From an uncultured Algibacter sp. (GTDB lineage: Bacteria > Bacteroidota > Bacteroidia > Flavobacteriales > Flavobacteriaceae), in NCBI GenBank assembly GCA_947502405.1, contig CANMZT010000001.1, positions 248,001 through 312,000 on the forward strand: a stretch of 64,000 bases of DNA. The letters run 5' to 3'. The notes beneath the pieces were generated by a model, which was given only the letters and a program-made list of their open reading frames with translations, was not told the origin of the DNA and ran no database searches. How positions within the stretch are numbered: position 1 is the first letter of the stretch; every line of letters begins with the position of its first letter. Made by a program: the position numbers and the translations under genes. Shown here one piece after another: positions 34,889 to 44,123 of this stretch.

Positions 34889-34985
34889 GGTGCGCAAGGG
34901 ATAGAAGTGGATAGCCCACAGCTTTTGCGCCTTAGCGCAGAAGCGAGGACTTGTAACGGATAGCCCGACCCTTAAGGGATGCGCC
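34889..34985 (+). ncRNA. Structured RNA or repeat element, copy A
   Basis: This 97-base GC-rich element stands out from its AT-rich surroundings. An outer stem GGTGCG/TGCGCC closes two or three inner hairpins: GTGG-ATAGC-CCAC, the long GCTTTTGCGC-CTTA-GCGCAGAAGC, CGG-ATAG-CCCG and CCCTTAAGGG. A second copy (48550-48643) has the same order, with different but still paired stems. The shared core contains GAGGACTTGTAACG and AGCCCGACC. I take it to be a flavobacterial structured RNA or dispersed repeat, possibly the Flavo-1 family; I cannot confirm the name. It lies in the 338-base gap between miaB and the 35063 gene. An A6-GAGA-T6 hairpin follows at about 34994. Confidence 0.55.
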
Positions 34986-35062
34986 ATAATATGTTAAAAA
35001 AGAGATTTTTTACGCAACCATAGTTAAGTTTTTGTATCTATAGTGTAACAAACTTACCCAAA

Positions 35063-35512
35063 ATGAATAACCTGCTTAAAAAAGCATCTTTTGCTATAGG
35101 AATTATGTTTTGCTCGATGAATGTGCTTTGTGAAGATGTTGATGAGCCAAATATAGATGATAGTTTTTGTGATTACGAAACGGTTGTTAATGCGAATCTT
35201 TACAGTGATTTACAGTCTGCTCCATTTGAATTTGTTAGTGCAGAAATAATTGGTGATTGTTTAGCTATTGAAATTGGTGCTTCTGGATGTGATGGAGACA
35301 CATGGGAGTTTAAGTTAGTGGATTCTGGTGCGGTTGCCGAATCTTTACCAGAGCAACGTTTTTTAAAATTACAACTGATAAATAACGAACTTTGCGATGC
35401 CGCTTTTTTAAGAACAATTTCTTTTGACTTAAAACCCATTAGAATTCAAGATAGTGGCGAAATTATTTTAAATATAGATGGTTTTGATGGCTCATTAAAT
35501 TACATTTATTAA
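35063..35512 (+). CDS. Secreted Cys-containing protein of unknown function
   Basis: This 149-residue protein has an N-terminal signal (residues 7-23). The mature part has Cys at FCDYE, GDCLAIE, SGCDGDT and NELCDAA, probably forming two disulfides, and beta-strand-rich segments ending in LNIDGFDGSLNYIY. It appears as the first of two genes, 11 bases before an LVIVD beta-propeller lipoprotein. The pair may be surface or periplasmic partners. I do not recognise the family. Confidence 0.6.
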   Translation: MNNLLKKASFAIGIMFCSMNVLCEDVDEPNIDDSFCDYETVVNANLYSDLQSAPFEFVSAEIIGDCLAIEIGASGCDGDTWEFKLVDSGAVAESLPEQRFLKLQLINNELCDAAFLRTISFDLKPIRIQDSGEIILNIDGFDGSLNYIY

Positions 35513-35523
35513 ATACATAAATT

Positions 35524-36768
35524 ATGAAATTGAAGTACCTTTTTTTGTCTATAATTTTTATTGGGGTTTTGTCGTGTGACAGTAATGACGATGATGACTA
35601 TGAGTTTGTACAGGTTGCAACGCCGCAATTAATGAGTAAGACAGCCTTTAGAAGTTCGGTGGAGGTAGTAGCTCCTAAAACTATTGAGGAGCCGGGTAAA
35701 ATTTATGTTTACAATAACTATATTTTTGTTGGCGATGTAGATGCTGGGATTCATGTTATTGATAACTCGAATCCTGAAGCACCTCAGGCTATTAAGTTTA
35801 TTGAAATACCAGGGAATGAGGATATATCTGTTAAAGATAATTTTCTATATGCTGATAGTGCTACAGATTTAGTGGTTTTTGATATTTCGGATATTAATAA
35901 TGTTAGTATAGTAGAACGGTTAGAGGATGTTTTTAATGTATATGATTTTGATATCCCAACGGAAGCACAAGCTGTTGAATACGGGAAATATGATTTTGAG
36001 GAAGATATTATTGTTGGGTGGACCTTAACTACAGAGCGTAGAAAAAAAGTTGATAGTAGGCGTATTGACTTGGCTCTGGACGATGCTGTACCATTAAATT
36101 CTGGAGCAGAGTCTGCAACAGGAACTGGAGGTTCTTTAGCGAGGTTTCAAATAGTTGATAATTATTTGTATGCCGTTGGGAATTATGAAATGGCTATTTT
36201 TAATATTCAAAATTTAAAAGAACCTTTGCTTGCCAATACCCAATATGCGGGTTGGAATATTGAAACTATGTTTCAGGCTGAAGGATACTTATACCTTGGT
36301 AGTACTAATGGTATGTATATTTATAGTTTAGATAATCCTTCTGCTCCTGAGTTTGTTTCAGAGTTTGTGCATTGGGAAGGCTGTGACCCTGTGGTGGTTG
36401 ATGGAGATTATGCGTATTTAACGTTACGAGGTGGTAATCTCTGTGGACAAATTGAAAGTGTTTTAGAGGTAATTGATATTAGTGATAAATCTAACCCAGT
36501 ATTAGCTGAAAGATATACTTTAGAAAACCCATATGGTTTAGGCGTAAGAAGCAATATGCTTTACGTTTGCGATGGTACTGCTGGTTTAAAGTTGTTTGAG
36601 CGTGAAACCCCAAAAGATTTAAAACTAGTAGAAACCCTAAAAGATATTCAGGCTACCGATGTTATTCCTTTGGAAAATAGTTTAATTATGATAGGAGGAG
36701 AAATATTATACCAATACAAATATTTGGAAAACAACATTGAGCTAATTAGCTCATTCAAACTAGACTAA
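35524..36768 (+). CDS. LVIVD-repeat beta-propeller lipoprotein
   Basis: This 414-residue protein has a lipoprotein signal ending in IGVLSC (Cys18), followed by an acidic SNDDDD stretch. The mature part contains repeated LVIVD-type blades, such as IHVIDNSNPEAPQ, LVVFDISDINNVS, MAIFNIQNLKEPL, MYIYSLDNPSAPE and LEVIDISDKSNPV. Such proteins are surface-exposed or periplasmic propellers of unknown function. It forms an operon with the small Cys protein before it and ends at a strong terminator. Confidence 0.82.
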   Translation: MKLKYLFLSIIFIGVLSCDSNDDDDYEFVQVATPQLMSKTAFRSSVEVVAPKTIEEPGKIYVYNNYIFVGDVDAGIHVIDNSNPEAPQAIKFIEIPGNEDISVKDNFLYADSATDLVVFDISDINNVSIVERLEDVFNVYDFDIPTEAQAVEYGKYDFEEDIIVGWTLTTERRKKVDSRRIDLALDDAVPLNSGAESATGTGGSLARFQIVDNYLYAVGNYEMAIFNIQNLKEPLLANTQYAGWNIETMFQAEGYLYLGSTNGMYIYSLDNPSAPEFVSEFVHWEGCDPVVVDGDYAYLTLRGGNLCGQIESVLEVIDISDKSNPVLAERYTLENPYGLGVRSNMLYVCDGTAGLKLFERETPKDLKLVETLKDIQATDVIPLENSLIMIGGEILYQYKYLENNIELISSFKLD

Positions 36769-36788
36769 AACTAAATAAATGTTGTTTT

Positions 36789-36814
36789 TAATCTGCCTTC
36801 GGGCAGATTTTTTT
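36789..36814 (+). terminator. Terminator of the LVIVD operon
   Basis: An 8-bp perfect stem AATCTGCC/GGCAGATT with the stable TTCG loop and a T run, 20 bases past the stop of the LVIVD gene. Confidence 0.85.
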
Positions 36815-36876
36815 GTTTATAATTGTAACATATTAATAATCAGAATTACGTATAGTTTATCTAACCAAATTAAGAA

Positions 36877-37662
36877 ATGAATACAGTAGAAAAGTTATTA
36901 GGGAAAATTGAGCAAGCTAAAGAATTAGATTTTGGAACCATTTTTAGTGAGTCAATAGAGTTGTTTAAAAAGACTTGGTTACAAGGGTTTTTAATGATTT
37001 TGTTTACAATGTTGATAATGTTGCCTTTGATTATAGTGTTTTATGTACCTTTTATAGGAGCTGTTATTGCGCAACAAGAAAGTGGTTATGCTGATACTGA
37101 TGGTTTTGAAACTTTTTTTGCAAGCATGTCTGTTTTATATATCATTTTTGTAATAGTAGGGGCTTTAGTTGCAGGTGCTGTTACAGTTGCTATTAATGCA
37201 GGGTTTTACAGAATTATGAGAAAGTTGGATAATAATGAAACAGTGCCCACATCTGATTTCTTTTATTTTGTTAAAAAACAATATTTATCTAAAACGTTTA
37301 TGCTTATGTTGGTTTCAATATTAATAGCGATACCATCAGCCTTACTGTGTTATATACCATTAATATATATGATTGTTCCGTTGTCTTTTTTTGCTGCTAT
37401 TTTTGCTTTTAACCCAGATTTAACAGTGGGTGAAATAGTAAAGGTGAGTTTTAAATTAGGGAATAAAAAATGGTTATTGTCATTTGGATTAATAGTTGTT
37501 TCGTCTCTTTTATCAAATATAGTTGGGTATATTTTGTGCGGTATAGGTTTGTTTTTTACTGCCGCGTTTACCTATCATCCAATATATCTAATATATAAGA
37601 AGACTATTGGTTTTGATGATAATGATGAAATTGAAAAAATTGGTGTAGCAGATGAATACTAG
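36877..37662 (+). CDS. Multi-pass inner-membrane protein
   Basis: This 261-residue protein has about six membrane helices (roughly 38-60, 88-110, 138-162, 162-180, 200-225, 225-240). A cytoplasmic N-terminus (EKLLGKIEQAKELDFGTIFSESIELFKKTW) and an acidic C-tail flank the membrane region. The FGTIFSESIELFKKTW start is typical of an uncharacterised DUF975-like family of Bacteroidota membrane proteins. No catalytic residues are apparent. It stands alone between a terminator and the LpxR-like gene. Confidence 0.7.
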   Translation: MNTVEKLLGKIEQAKELDFGTIFSESIELFKKTWLQGFLMILFTMLIMLPLIIVFYVPFIGAVIAQQESGYADTDGFETFFASMSVLYIIFVIVGALVAGAVTVAINAGFYRIMRKLDNNETVPTSDFFYFVKKQYLSKTFMLMLVSILIAIPSALLCYIPLIYMIVPLSFFAAIFAFNPDLTVGEIVKVSFKLGNKKWLLSFGLIVVSSLLSNIVGYILCGIGLFFTAAFTYHPIYLIYKKTIGFDDNDEIEKIGVADEY

Positions 37663-37780
37663 TTCTCGCTTTGTTATATTAAGATAGGATTATACACTAA
37701 TTACGACTACAGTTAAATTATAACTATTTTTTAATTAGAGGTAATTTATAGATTATGCTGAAGCTTGATAATCTTATTAT

Positions 37781-38722
37781 TTGCAAAACATAACTTTCTT
37801 GTTTAATTTTTTTGATTTTAGAAGTGGAATTATTTACATACTAATCTTTGGCTGTTTACAGTTTTTGGTAGCTCAAAACAAACAGTTAGAAATCAAGATA
37901 AGTAATGATAAGTTTGTGCTTCAGGATAAGTATTATACTAATGGGATTCACTTAACTTATAGGCAGAATTTGCTAAATGATTTTCTGCTAAAAAAGAAAC
38001 AAAATGAAAAACTACAGTTAAATATTTCGTTTGGTAACGAAACTTTTACTCCAAGTAATCTTAATTCTTTTAATGTAAATGATTTAGATCGCCCTTATGC
38101 TGGATGGTTATTTGCAAAAATAGAGTTGGCTAAAATAAAACCTAAATCAGCTTTGTTTTTAGCTGTTGAACCTGGAATAACAGGAGAAGAGTCATTGGCT
38201 GGTAAATTACAAATAGCATTTCATGATTTATTAAATATTGATAGTAAACCAACTTGGGTAGATGAAATTGCATATAAGTGGCTTTTTAATTTTAAAGTTT
38301 CTCAAGTGAACGATTTTCAACTAAACGCATGGAGCAATTTTCAAAATGAAGTAAACCTCAGTATAGGTAGTAAGGATACGTTTTTAAAAAACAACGTGTA
38401 TGTTTTCTTGGGGAAAATTAACACATTTCAAAACTCATCTCGAATTGCTGCTATAGCTCCAAGTAACAGCAAAGAGTTTTTTGGTTTTCTAGGTGGTGGT
38501 TATAAATATGTTTTATTAAATACCTTAATTCAAGGGAGTCCTTTTAATTCTAATGATCCGTTTACAACAATTGCAGAAAACCATGTCTTTAATTTGAAAA
38601 TTGGAGGGGTTTTAAGAACAAAGCGTAATTTTTTTAGGTTAGAATATAATTACAATAGCAAAGAAACTCCATTATCTAAATCGCATGCTTTTGGTGCATT
38701 TACTTTTGGGTTTGTTTTGTAA
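37781..38722 (+). CDS. LpxR-like lipid A deacylase family barrel protein
   Basis: This protein (up to 313 residues) has a membrane or signal segment (about 18-31) and a C-terminal barrel of the DUF2219/LpxR type. The family signature is clear: SNDKFVLQDKYYTNGIHLTY, DRPYAGWLF, and GKLQIAFHDLL with a His. LpxR removes the 3'-acyloxyacyl chain of lipid A in the outer membrane. There is no ATG before the signal region; the frame opens after a stop at 37769, and a TTG at 37781 or 37799 must be used. Alternatively the 5' end is damaged. Catalytic competence cannot be judged here. Confidence 0.7.
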   Translation: MQNITFLFNFFDFRSGIIYILIFGCLQFLVAQNKQLEIKISNDKFVLQDKYYTNGIHLTYRQNLLNDFLLKKKQNEKLQLNISFGNETFTPSNLNSFNVNDLDRPYAGWLFAKIELAKIKPKSALFLAVEPGITGEESLAGKLQIAFHDLLNIDSKPTWVDEIAYKWLFNFKVSQVNDFQLNAWSNFQNEVNLSIGSKDTFLKNNVYVFLGKINTFQNSSRIAAIAPSNSKEFFGFLGGGYKYVLLNTLIQGSPFNSNDPFTTIAENHVFNLKIGGVLRTKRNFFRLEYNYNSKETPLSKSHAFGAFTFGFVL

Positions 38723-38827
38723 GCATCTTAAAAAGCGCAATTTTTCACATTAAGATTTTGTAAAATATAGATAAATTAGGCAGATAAACTTTTTTTCATA
38801 TACATTTGTAGCTTCAAAAATTGATTT

Positions 38828-41335
38828 ATGGCGAAGAATTTAGTAATAGTAGAGTCACCTGCTAAGGCAAAAACCATTGAAAAATTCCTAGGTAAAGATT
38901 TTAAAGTAGAATCTAGTTTTGGGCATATTGCCGATTTACCTTCTAAGGAATTAGGGGTAGATGTTGATGGAGACTTTAAACCAAAATACGAAGTTTCAAA
39001 AGATAAAAAGGCTGTAGTAAAAAAGCTTAAAGATCTTGCTAAAAAAGCTGAAATGGTATGGTTGGCTAGTGATGAAGACCGAGAAGGAGAGGCCATTGCA
39101 TGGCATTTAGCCGAAACTTTAAAATTAGATAAAGACAAGACTAAGCGTATTGTTTTTCATGAGATTACTAAATCAGCAATTAAGAAAGCTATTGAAAACC
39201 CAAGAGGTATTGATTATGATTTGGTTGATGCGCAACAAGCACGTCGTGTTTTAGATAGAATTGTAGGGTATGAGTTATCGCCGGTACTTTGGAGAAAAGT
39301 AAAAGGTGGTTTGTCTGCTGGTCGTGTACAATCAGTTTCGGTACGATTAATTGTTGAAAAAGAAAGAGAAATACAAGGGTTTACCCCAGTAGCTTCGTAT
39401 AGAATTGATGCTGAGTTTTCAAATGAAGATGGACAAACGTTTAAGGCTAAACTTCCAAAGAATTTTTCAACAAAAGCTGAAGCTCAAAAATTTTTAGAGC
39501 AAAACGCATCAGCAGATTTTAAAGTAGCAGATTTACAAAAAAAACCTGCTAAAAAATCCCCTGCAGCTCCGTTTACAACATCAACATTACAGCAAGAGGC
39601 ATCTAGAAAATTATATTTTTCAGTAAGTAAAACCATGACGATGGCGCAACGCCTTTATGAAGCAGGTTTAATTACTTATATGAGAACAGATAGTGTGAAC
39701 TTGTCTGACGAAGCTAGAAAAGGTGCTGAGGCTGAGATTAAAGAAGCCTATGGCGATAAATACAGTAAGCCAAGGAATTATAAAGGAAAAGCAAAAGGGG
39801 CACAAGAAGCGCATGAGGCTATTCGTCCAACAAATTTTGCAACGCATTCAGTTGATATAGATAGAGATCAAGCACGTTTATATGATTTAATTTGGAAACG
39901 TGCTATTGCATCACAAATGAGTGAAGCTCAGTTAGAACGAACCAATGTTAAAATAAGTGCGTCTACGCACAACGAAACTTTTAGTGCTAACGGAGAGGTT
40001 ATTACTTTTGATGGATTCTTAAAAGTGTATTTAGAGGGTACAGATGATGAGGATGTTGAACAAGACGGTATGTTGCCCGCAATGAAAACCAATGAAACAT
40101 TACTAAATAATTATATTACTGCAACAGAGCGTTACACAAGGCCACCTGCAAGATATACGGAAGCTTCTTTAGTTAAGAAGTTAGAAGAACTTGGTATTGG
40201 TCGTCCGTCAACATATGCCCCAACTATTTCAACTATTCAAAACAGAAATTATGTTGAAAAAGGAACCGTAGAAGGAGAAGAGCGTAAATATTCACAATTA
40301 AAATTACAATTAGGTACAGTTGAAGAGAAAGTGCTTACTGAAAAGGTTGGCTCTGATAAAGGAAAACTTGTACCTACTGATATTGGAATGATTGTAACTG
40401 ATTTTTTAGTTAATCATTTTGAACACATATTGGATTATAACTTTACAGCAAAAGTTGAAGCCGATTTTGATGATATTGCAGAGGGTAATGAAGATTGGAC
40501 TAAAATGATGAAGTCTTTTTACAAGGATTTTCATCCAGTAGTTGAAGATGTAAAAGAAAATGCTGATAGAGAGTCTGGTGAGCGTATTTTAGGAGAAGAC
40601 CCAAAAACAGGAAGACGTGTAAGTGTAAGGTTAGGTAAGTTTGGACCTATGGTTCAAATTGGAACCGTAGACGATGAAGAAAAACCACAATTTGCAAGCT
40701 TAAGCCCAGATCAACAATTAAACACCATTACTTATGAGGAAGCTATGGATTTGTTTCAGCTTCCAAAAACTTTAGGTAATTATGAAGGTGAAGAAGTTCA
40801 AGTTAATAATGGTCGTTTTGGGCCTTATGTAAAATTTGGAGATGCCTTTGTATCCTTACCGAAGGGAGTCGATCCTTTAAGTGTTGAATTGGATGATGCT
40901 ATTGTTTTGATTAAAGAAAAGCAGAAAGCAGATGCTCCTATTTATATGTATAAAGATTTGCCAGTTCAAAAAGGTAAAGGACGTTTTGGGCCATACATTA
41001 AATGGAATAATATGTTTATTAACGTCAACAAAAAATATGATTGGGATAATTTATCTGATGAAGATATTGTAGAATTGATTGAAGTTAAAATTCAAAAAGA
41101 AATAGATAAGGTTATTCATAATTGGGAAGATGAAGGAATTCGTGTTGAGAAAGCTCGATGGGGAAGACATAACGTTATCAAAGGAAAAGTAAAAGTAGAA
41201 CTTGCAAAAACGGTTGATGTTTCTGAAATGACATTGGAAGAGGCAAAAGGAATTATTGAGGCCAATGCACCAAAAAAGAAAGCTACGAAAAGAAAAACCA
41301 CTGCAAAAAAGAAGACTCCAGCAAAAAAGAAGTAA
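38828..41335 (+). CDS. topA: DNA topoisomerase I
   Basis: This 835-residue type IA enzyme has the Toprim domain at its start (IVESPAKAKTIEKFLG and ASDEDREGEAIAW), the active-site Tyr Y284 in LITYMRTDS, and conserved EAHEAIRPTN and GIGRPSTYAPTI. After the catalytic core come Topo_C repeats (GRRVSVRLGKFGPMV, GRFGPYVKFGD, GKGRFGPYIKW) and a Lys-rich tail (last 20 residues), in place of Cys4 zinc fingers. It relaxes negative supercoils. A TACATTTG promoter element lies at 38801-38808. A further ureohydrolase-like gene follows six bases downstream. Confidence 0.97.
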   Translation: MAKNLVIVESPAKAKTIEKFLGKDFKVESSFGHIADLPSKELGVDVDGDFKPKYEVSKDKKAVVKKLKDLAKKAEMVWLASDEDREGEAIAWHLAETLKLDKDKTKRIVFHEITKSAIKKAIENPRGIDYDLVDAQQARRVLDRIVGYELSPVLWRKVKGGLSAGRVQSVSVRLIVEKEREIQGFTPVASYRIDAEFSNEDGQTFKAKLPKNFSTKAEAQKFLEQNASADFKVADLQKKPAKKSPAAPFTTSTLQQEASRKLYFSVSKTMTMAQRLYEAGLITYMRTDSVNLSDEARKGAEAEIKEAYGDKYSKPRNYKGKAKGAQEAHEAIRPTNFATHSVDIDRDQARLYDLIWKRAIASQMSEAQLERTNVKISASTHNETFSANGEVITFDGFLKVYLEGTDDEDVEQDGMLPAMKTNETLLNNYITATERYTRPPARYTEASLVKKLEELGIGRPSTYAPTISTIQNRNYVEKGTVEGEERKYSQLKLQLGTVEEKVLTEKVGSDKGKLVPTDIGMIVTDFLVNHFEHILDYNFTAKVEADFDDIAEGNEDWTKMMKSFYKDFHPVVEDVKENADRESGERILGEDPKTGRRVSVRLGKFGPMVQIGTVDDEEKPQFASLSPDQQLNTITYEEAMDLFQLPKTLGNYEGEEVQVNNGRFGPYVKFGDAFVSLPKGVDPLSVELDDAIVLIKEKQKADAPIYMYKDLPVQKGKGRFGPYIKWNNMFINVNKKYDWDNLSDEDIVELIEVKIQKEIDKVIHNWEDEGIRVEKARWGRHNVIKGKVKVELAKTVDVSEMTLEEAKGIIEANAPKKKATKRKTTAKKKTPAKKK

Positions 41336-41341
41336 TAATAC

Positions 41342-42508
41342 ATGAATTTTAATTTTTTATCTCCAGTTTCAGATTCAGTTTTAGCCCATAACGAGCTACT
41401 ACAGGCTCAAGCACTCGGACGTAAAATAAAGATTCATTCTGCACAATATGGTATGCCAGATTTAGATGGTGTGCAAGTTGCTATTTTTGGAGTTTTAGAA
41501 AATCGAAATGACATCAATTATATAGGCGAAACATTTCAGCTTGATGAAATTCGTAAATCGTTTTATAGTCTTTTTCCAGGTAGTTGGAATACGTCTATAG
41601 CAGATTTGGGAGATATTTATAAAGGCGAAAGTGTAGAAGATACCTACTTTGCCTTAAAAGAAGCCATAACCATTTTGGTTAAAAAAAATATTATACCAGT
41701 TGTTTTAGGAGGTTCTCAAGATCTTACTTATGCTAACTATAGAGCTTATGATGCTTTGGTGCCTATGGTTAATGTTGTGAATATTGATGCTCAGTTTAAT
41801 TTGGGAGATTCAACCAAACCTATTAAAAATAATAGTTTCGTTGGAAAAATCATTTTAGATCAACCTTATAATTTATTTAATTACGCTACAGTTGGTTATC
41901 AAACCTATTTTAATTCGCAAGAAGAAATTGATTTGATGGATAACCTGTATTTTGAATCCTATCGTTTGGGGGACGTTTCAAATGATATTACAATTGTTGA
42001 ACCTGTTTTAAGAGATGCCAATATAGTTAGTATTGATTTAAACTCGGTAAAAGGCTCAGAAGTAAGTTCAAAACAAAAATATTCTCCTAACGGTTTAGAT
42101 GGAAAAGAAATTTGTGCTATTGCTCGTTATGCGGGTATAAGTAATAAGGTATCATCATTTGGTATTTATGAATACAAGCCTTCAAAAAGTGATGAACTCA
42201 CATCAATGTTAGTTGCTCAAATATTATGGTACTTTATTGAGGGAGTTAACTTTAGAGTGAAAGACGATGATTTTTCGGATGATAGAAACTATCAAAAGTA
42301 TATAACCTTAGTTGAATCACAGGAATTAGTATTCTATAAGAGTAATAAAACTGGGCGCTGGTGGATTGAAATCCCTTTTTTAGCAGAAGTCAATAATAAA
42401 TTGAAAAGACATACGTTATTACCATGCATGCATCAAGATTACATTGATGCCTGTAATAATAAGGTGCCAGAACGCTGGTATAAAGCATTACAGAAGAATA
42501 GTGTGTAA
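41342..42508 (+). CDS. Ureohydrolase-fold (formimidoylglutamase-like) protein lacking metal ligands
   Basis: This 388-residue protein follows the arginase/formiminoglutamase fold but its metal-ligand motifs are degenerate. GGDHS-type is GGSQD (Q126 in place of His), DAHxD-type is DAQFN (D149, Q151, N153) and the SxDxDxxDP-type is SIDLNSV (D232, N234). Four or more of the six ligands for the two Mn ions are therefore missing, so hydrolase activity is unlikely. The gene is six bases after topA and 158 bases before gldK, an order I recall in other Flavobacteria. It is likely to be a structural or regulatory protein tied to gliding or type IX secretion. Confidence 0.85.
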   Translation: MNFNFLSPVSDSVLAHNELLQAQALGRKIKIHSAQYGMPDLDGVQVAIFGVLENRNDINYIGETFQLDEIRKSFYSLFPGSWNTSIADLGDIYKGESVEDTYFALKEAITILVKKNIIPVVLGGSQDLTYANYRAYDALVPMVNVVNIDAQFNLGDSTKPIKNNSFVGKIILDQPYNLFNYATVGYQTYFNSQEEIDLMDNLYFESYRLGDVSNDITIVEPVLRDANIVSIDLNSVKGSEVSSKQKYSPNGLDGKEICAIARYAGISNKVSSFGIYEYKPSKSDELTSMLVAQILWYFIEGVNFRVKDDDFSDDRNYQKYITLVESQELVFYKSNKTGRWWIEIPFLAEVNNKLKRHTLLPCMHQDYIDACNNKVPERWYKALQKNSV

Positions 42509-42532
42509 AAGTTAAAGTATAGTCCAACTACC

Positions 42533-42580
42533 AATTTCATCGGTGAAATGCTTATTTTTCACGATGAAATGTTATTTTTT
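42533..42580 (+). terminator. Hairpin with T-run between the ureohydrolase-like gene and gldK
   Basis: TTTCATCGGTGAAA (42535-42548) pairs with TTTCACGATGAAA (42557-42569) apart from one bulged G. A T-rich stretch follows. It could terminate the topA operon or attenuate read-through into gldK. Confidence 0.5.
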
Positions 42581-42666
42581 TAGATAAAAAGTTGTTTTAT
42601 TAAAAATATATAAATATGTTTACGCTCTCAAAAATGAAGCTTAAAATAATTAACCTCAAGTTTTCT

Positions 42667-44037
42667 ATGGATATTAAGAAGTTTATATTATTAACCACAG
42701 TATTTGCAATGCTAGCAAGTTGCGGCTCTAAAGATAGAGGTGAACTAGTTGGTGTACGAGGAAAAAAGTGGCATCCTGAAAAGCCTTACGGCATGGAGCT
42801 TATCCCTGGTGGAGCATTTATTATGGGTAAGGCAGATGATGATTTGGCTGGTGTTCAAGATGCGCCATCAAAAACGGTTACTGTTAGAGCCTTTTACATG
42901 GATGCAACTGAAATTACCAATAGTGAATATCGTCAATTTGTAAACTGGGTAAGAGATTCCATTGTAAGGATGCGATTAGCTATTTTGGCAGACGAGGTTG
43001 GTTTAACACAAGCAGATGAAGGTACTATTGGCGAATTTGCTTTTAGTGATGCAGATCCAGAGAACATGTCTGTGTATGAAAAATACATGTACGATAACTA
43101 TACAGGTTTAGGACCAACAGGTTATGAAGGAAGAAAAATTAATAAAGATGTAGATTTAATTTTTGATACTGGTGAATATTTAGATGAGTATTATGCTGAA
43201 GTGATGGATACGATGTATCTACCTTTAGAAGAATCTTATAATGGACAACGTACTTGGGATGTAACTAAATTTAAATTCCAATATAATCATATGGATATCC
43301 AAGAAGCTGCTCGAAGCAGAGGTGTTAAGCGTAAAGATGTCATCATTAAAGAAGAAGTAGAAGTTTATCCAGATACAACTGTTTGGATTAGAGATTTTGC
43401 GTATTCGTATAATGAACCTATGCATAACGATTATTTTTGGCACGATGCCTACAGTGATTATCCGGTAGTAGGAGTTACATGGAAACAAGCTAAAGCATTT
43501 TGTGAGTGGAGAACTATATGGAAAAACACCTATCAGAAAGCAAAAAAAGGAGCGCAAATGGTAAATACTTTTAGATTACCATCAGAAGCTGAATGGGAGT
43601 ATGCCGCTCGTGGCGGTCTTCAAGCAGCAACATACCCTTGGGGTGGCCCTTACACTAAAAGTGATAGAGGTTGTTTTATGGCAAACTTTAAGCCTGTAAG
43701 AGGTGATTATGCTGCAGATCAAGCACTATATACTGTTGAAGCAAAGAGTTATGAGCCTAATGACTATAATCTGTATAACATGGCAGGAAACGTGTCAGAA
43801 TGGGTGAATGCATCTTATGATCCTTCATCATACGAATATACATCAAGCATAAATCCAAGTGTAAACGATTCAAATAACAAACGTAAAATCGTTAGAGGGG
43901 GATCTTGGAAAGATGTGGCTTACTTTTTACAAGTGAGTTCGAGAGATTACGAATATGCAGATTCTGCAAGAAGTTATATAGGTTTCAGAACCGTTCAAGA
44001 TTATATGGGGACAGCAGTAACACAGAACGGTAACTAA
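42667..44037 (+). CDS. gldK: Gliding motility / type IX secretion lipoprotein GldK
   Basis: This 456-residue outer-membrane lipoprotein starts at ATG 42667, which gives the signal MDIKKFILLTTVFAMLASC; 17 residues upstream would spoil it. It has an FGE-sulfatase (formylglycine-generating-enzyme-like) fold: GMELIPGGAFIMGKADDD, RAFYMDATEITNSEYRQFV, FRLPSEAEWEYAARGG, NMAGNVSEWV and VRGGSWKD. It lacks a formylglycine role here. GldK forms, with GldN, the periplasmic ring of the type IX secretion system. It begins the operon gldK-gldL-gldM-gldN. Confidence 0.96.
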   Translation: MDIKKFILLTTVFAMLASCGSKDRGELVGVRGKKWHPEKPYGMELIPGGAFIMGKADDDLAGVQDAPSKTVTVRAFYMDATEITNSEYRQFVNWVRDSIVRMRLAILADEVGLTQADEGTIGEFAFSDADPENMSVYEKYMYDNYTGLGPTGYEGRKINKDVDLIFDTGEYLDEYYAEVMDTMYLPLEESYNGQRTWDVTKFKFQYNHMDIQEAARSRGVKRKDVIIKEEVEVYPDTTVWIRDFAYSYNEPMHNDYFWHDAYSDYPVVGVTWKQAKAFCEWRTIWKNTYQKAKKGAQMVNTFRLPSEAEWEYAARGGLQAATYPWGGPYTKSDRGCFMANFKPVRGDYAADQALYTVEAKSYEPNDYNLYNMAGNVSEWVNASYDPSSYEYTSSINPSVNDSNNKRKIVRGGSWKDVAYFLQVSSRDYEYADSARSYIGFRTVQDYMGTAVTQNGN

Positions 44038-44123
44038 ACTTTAATTCAAATCAATTATAATAAATACTATTAATTAACCTACTTAAGTAACAAAAACCTA
44101 CTTAAAATTAAAAACCGAAAATT

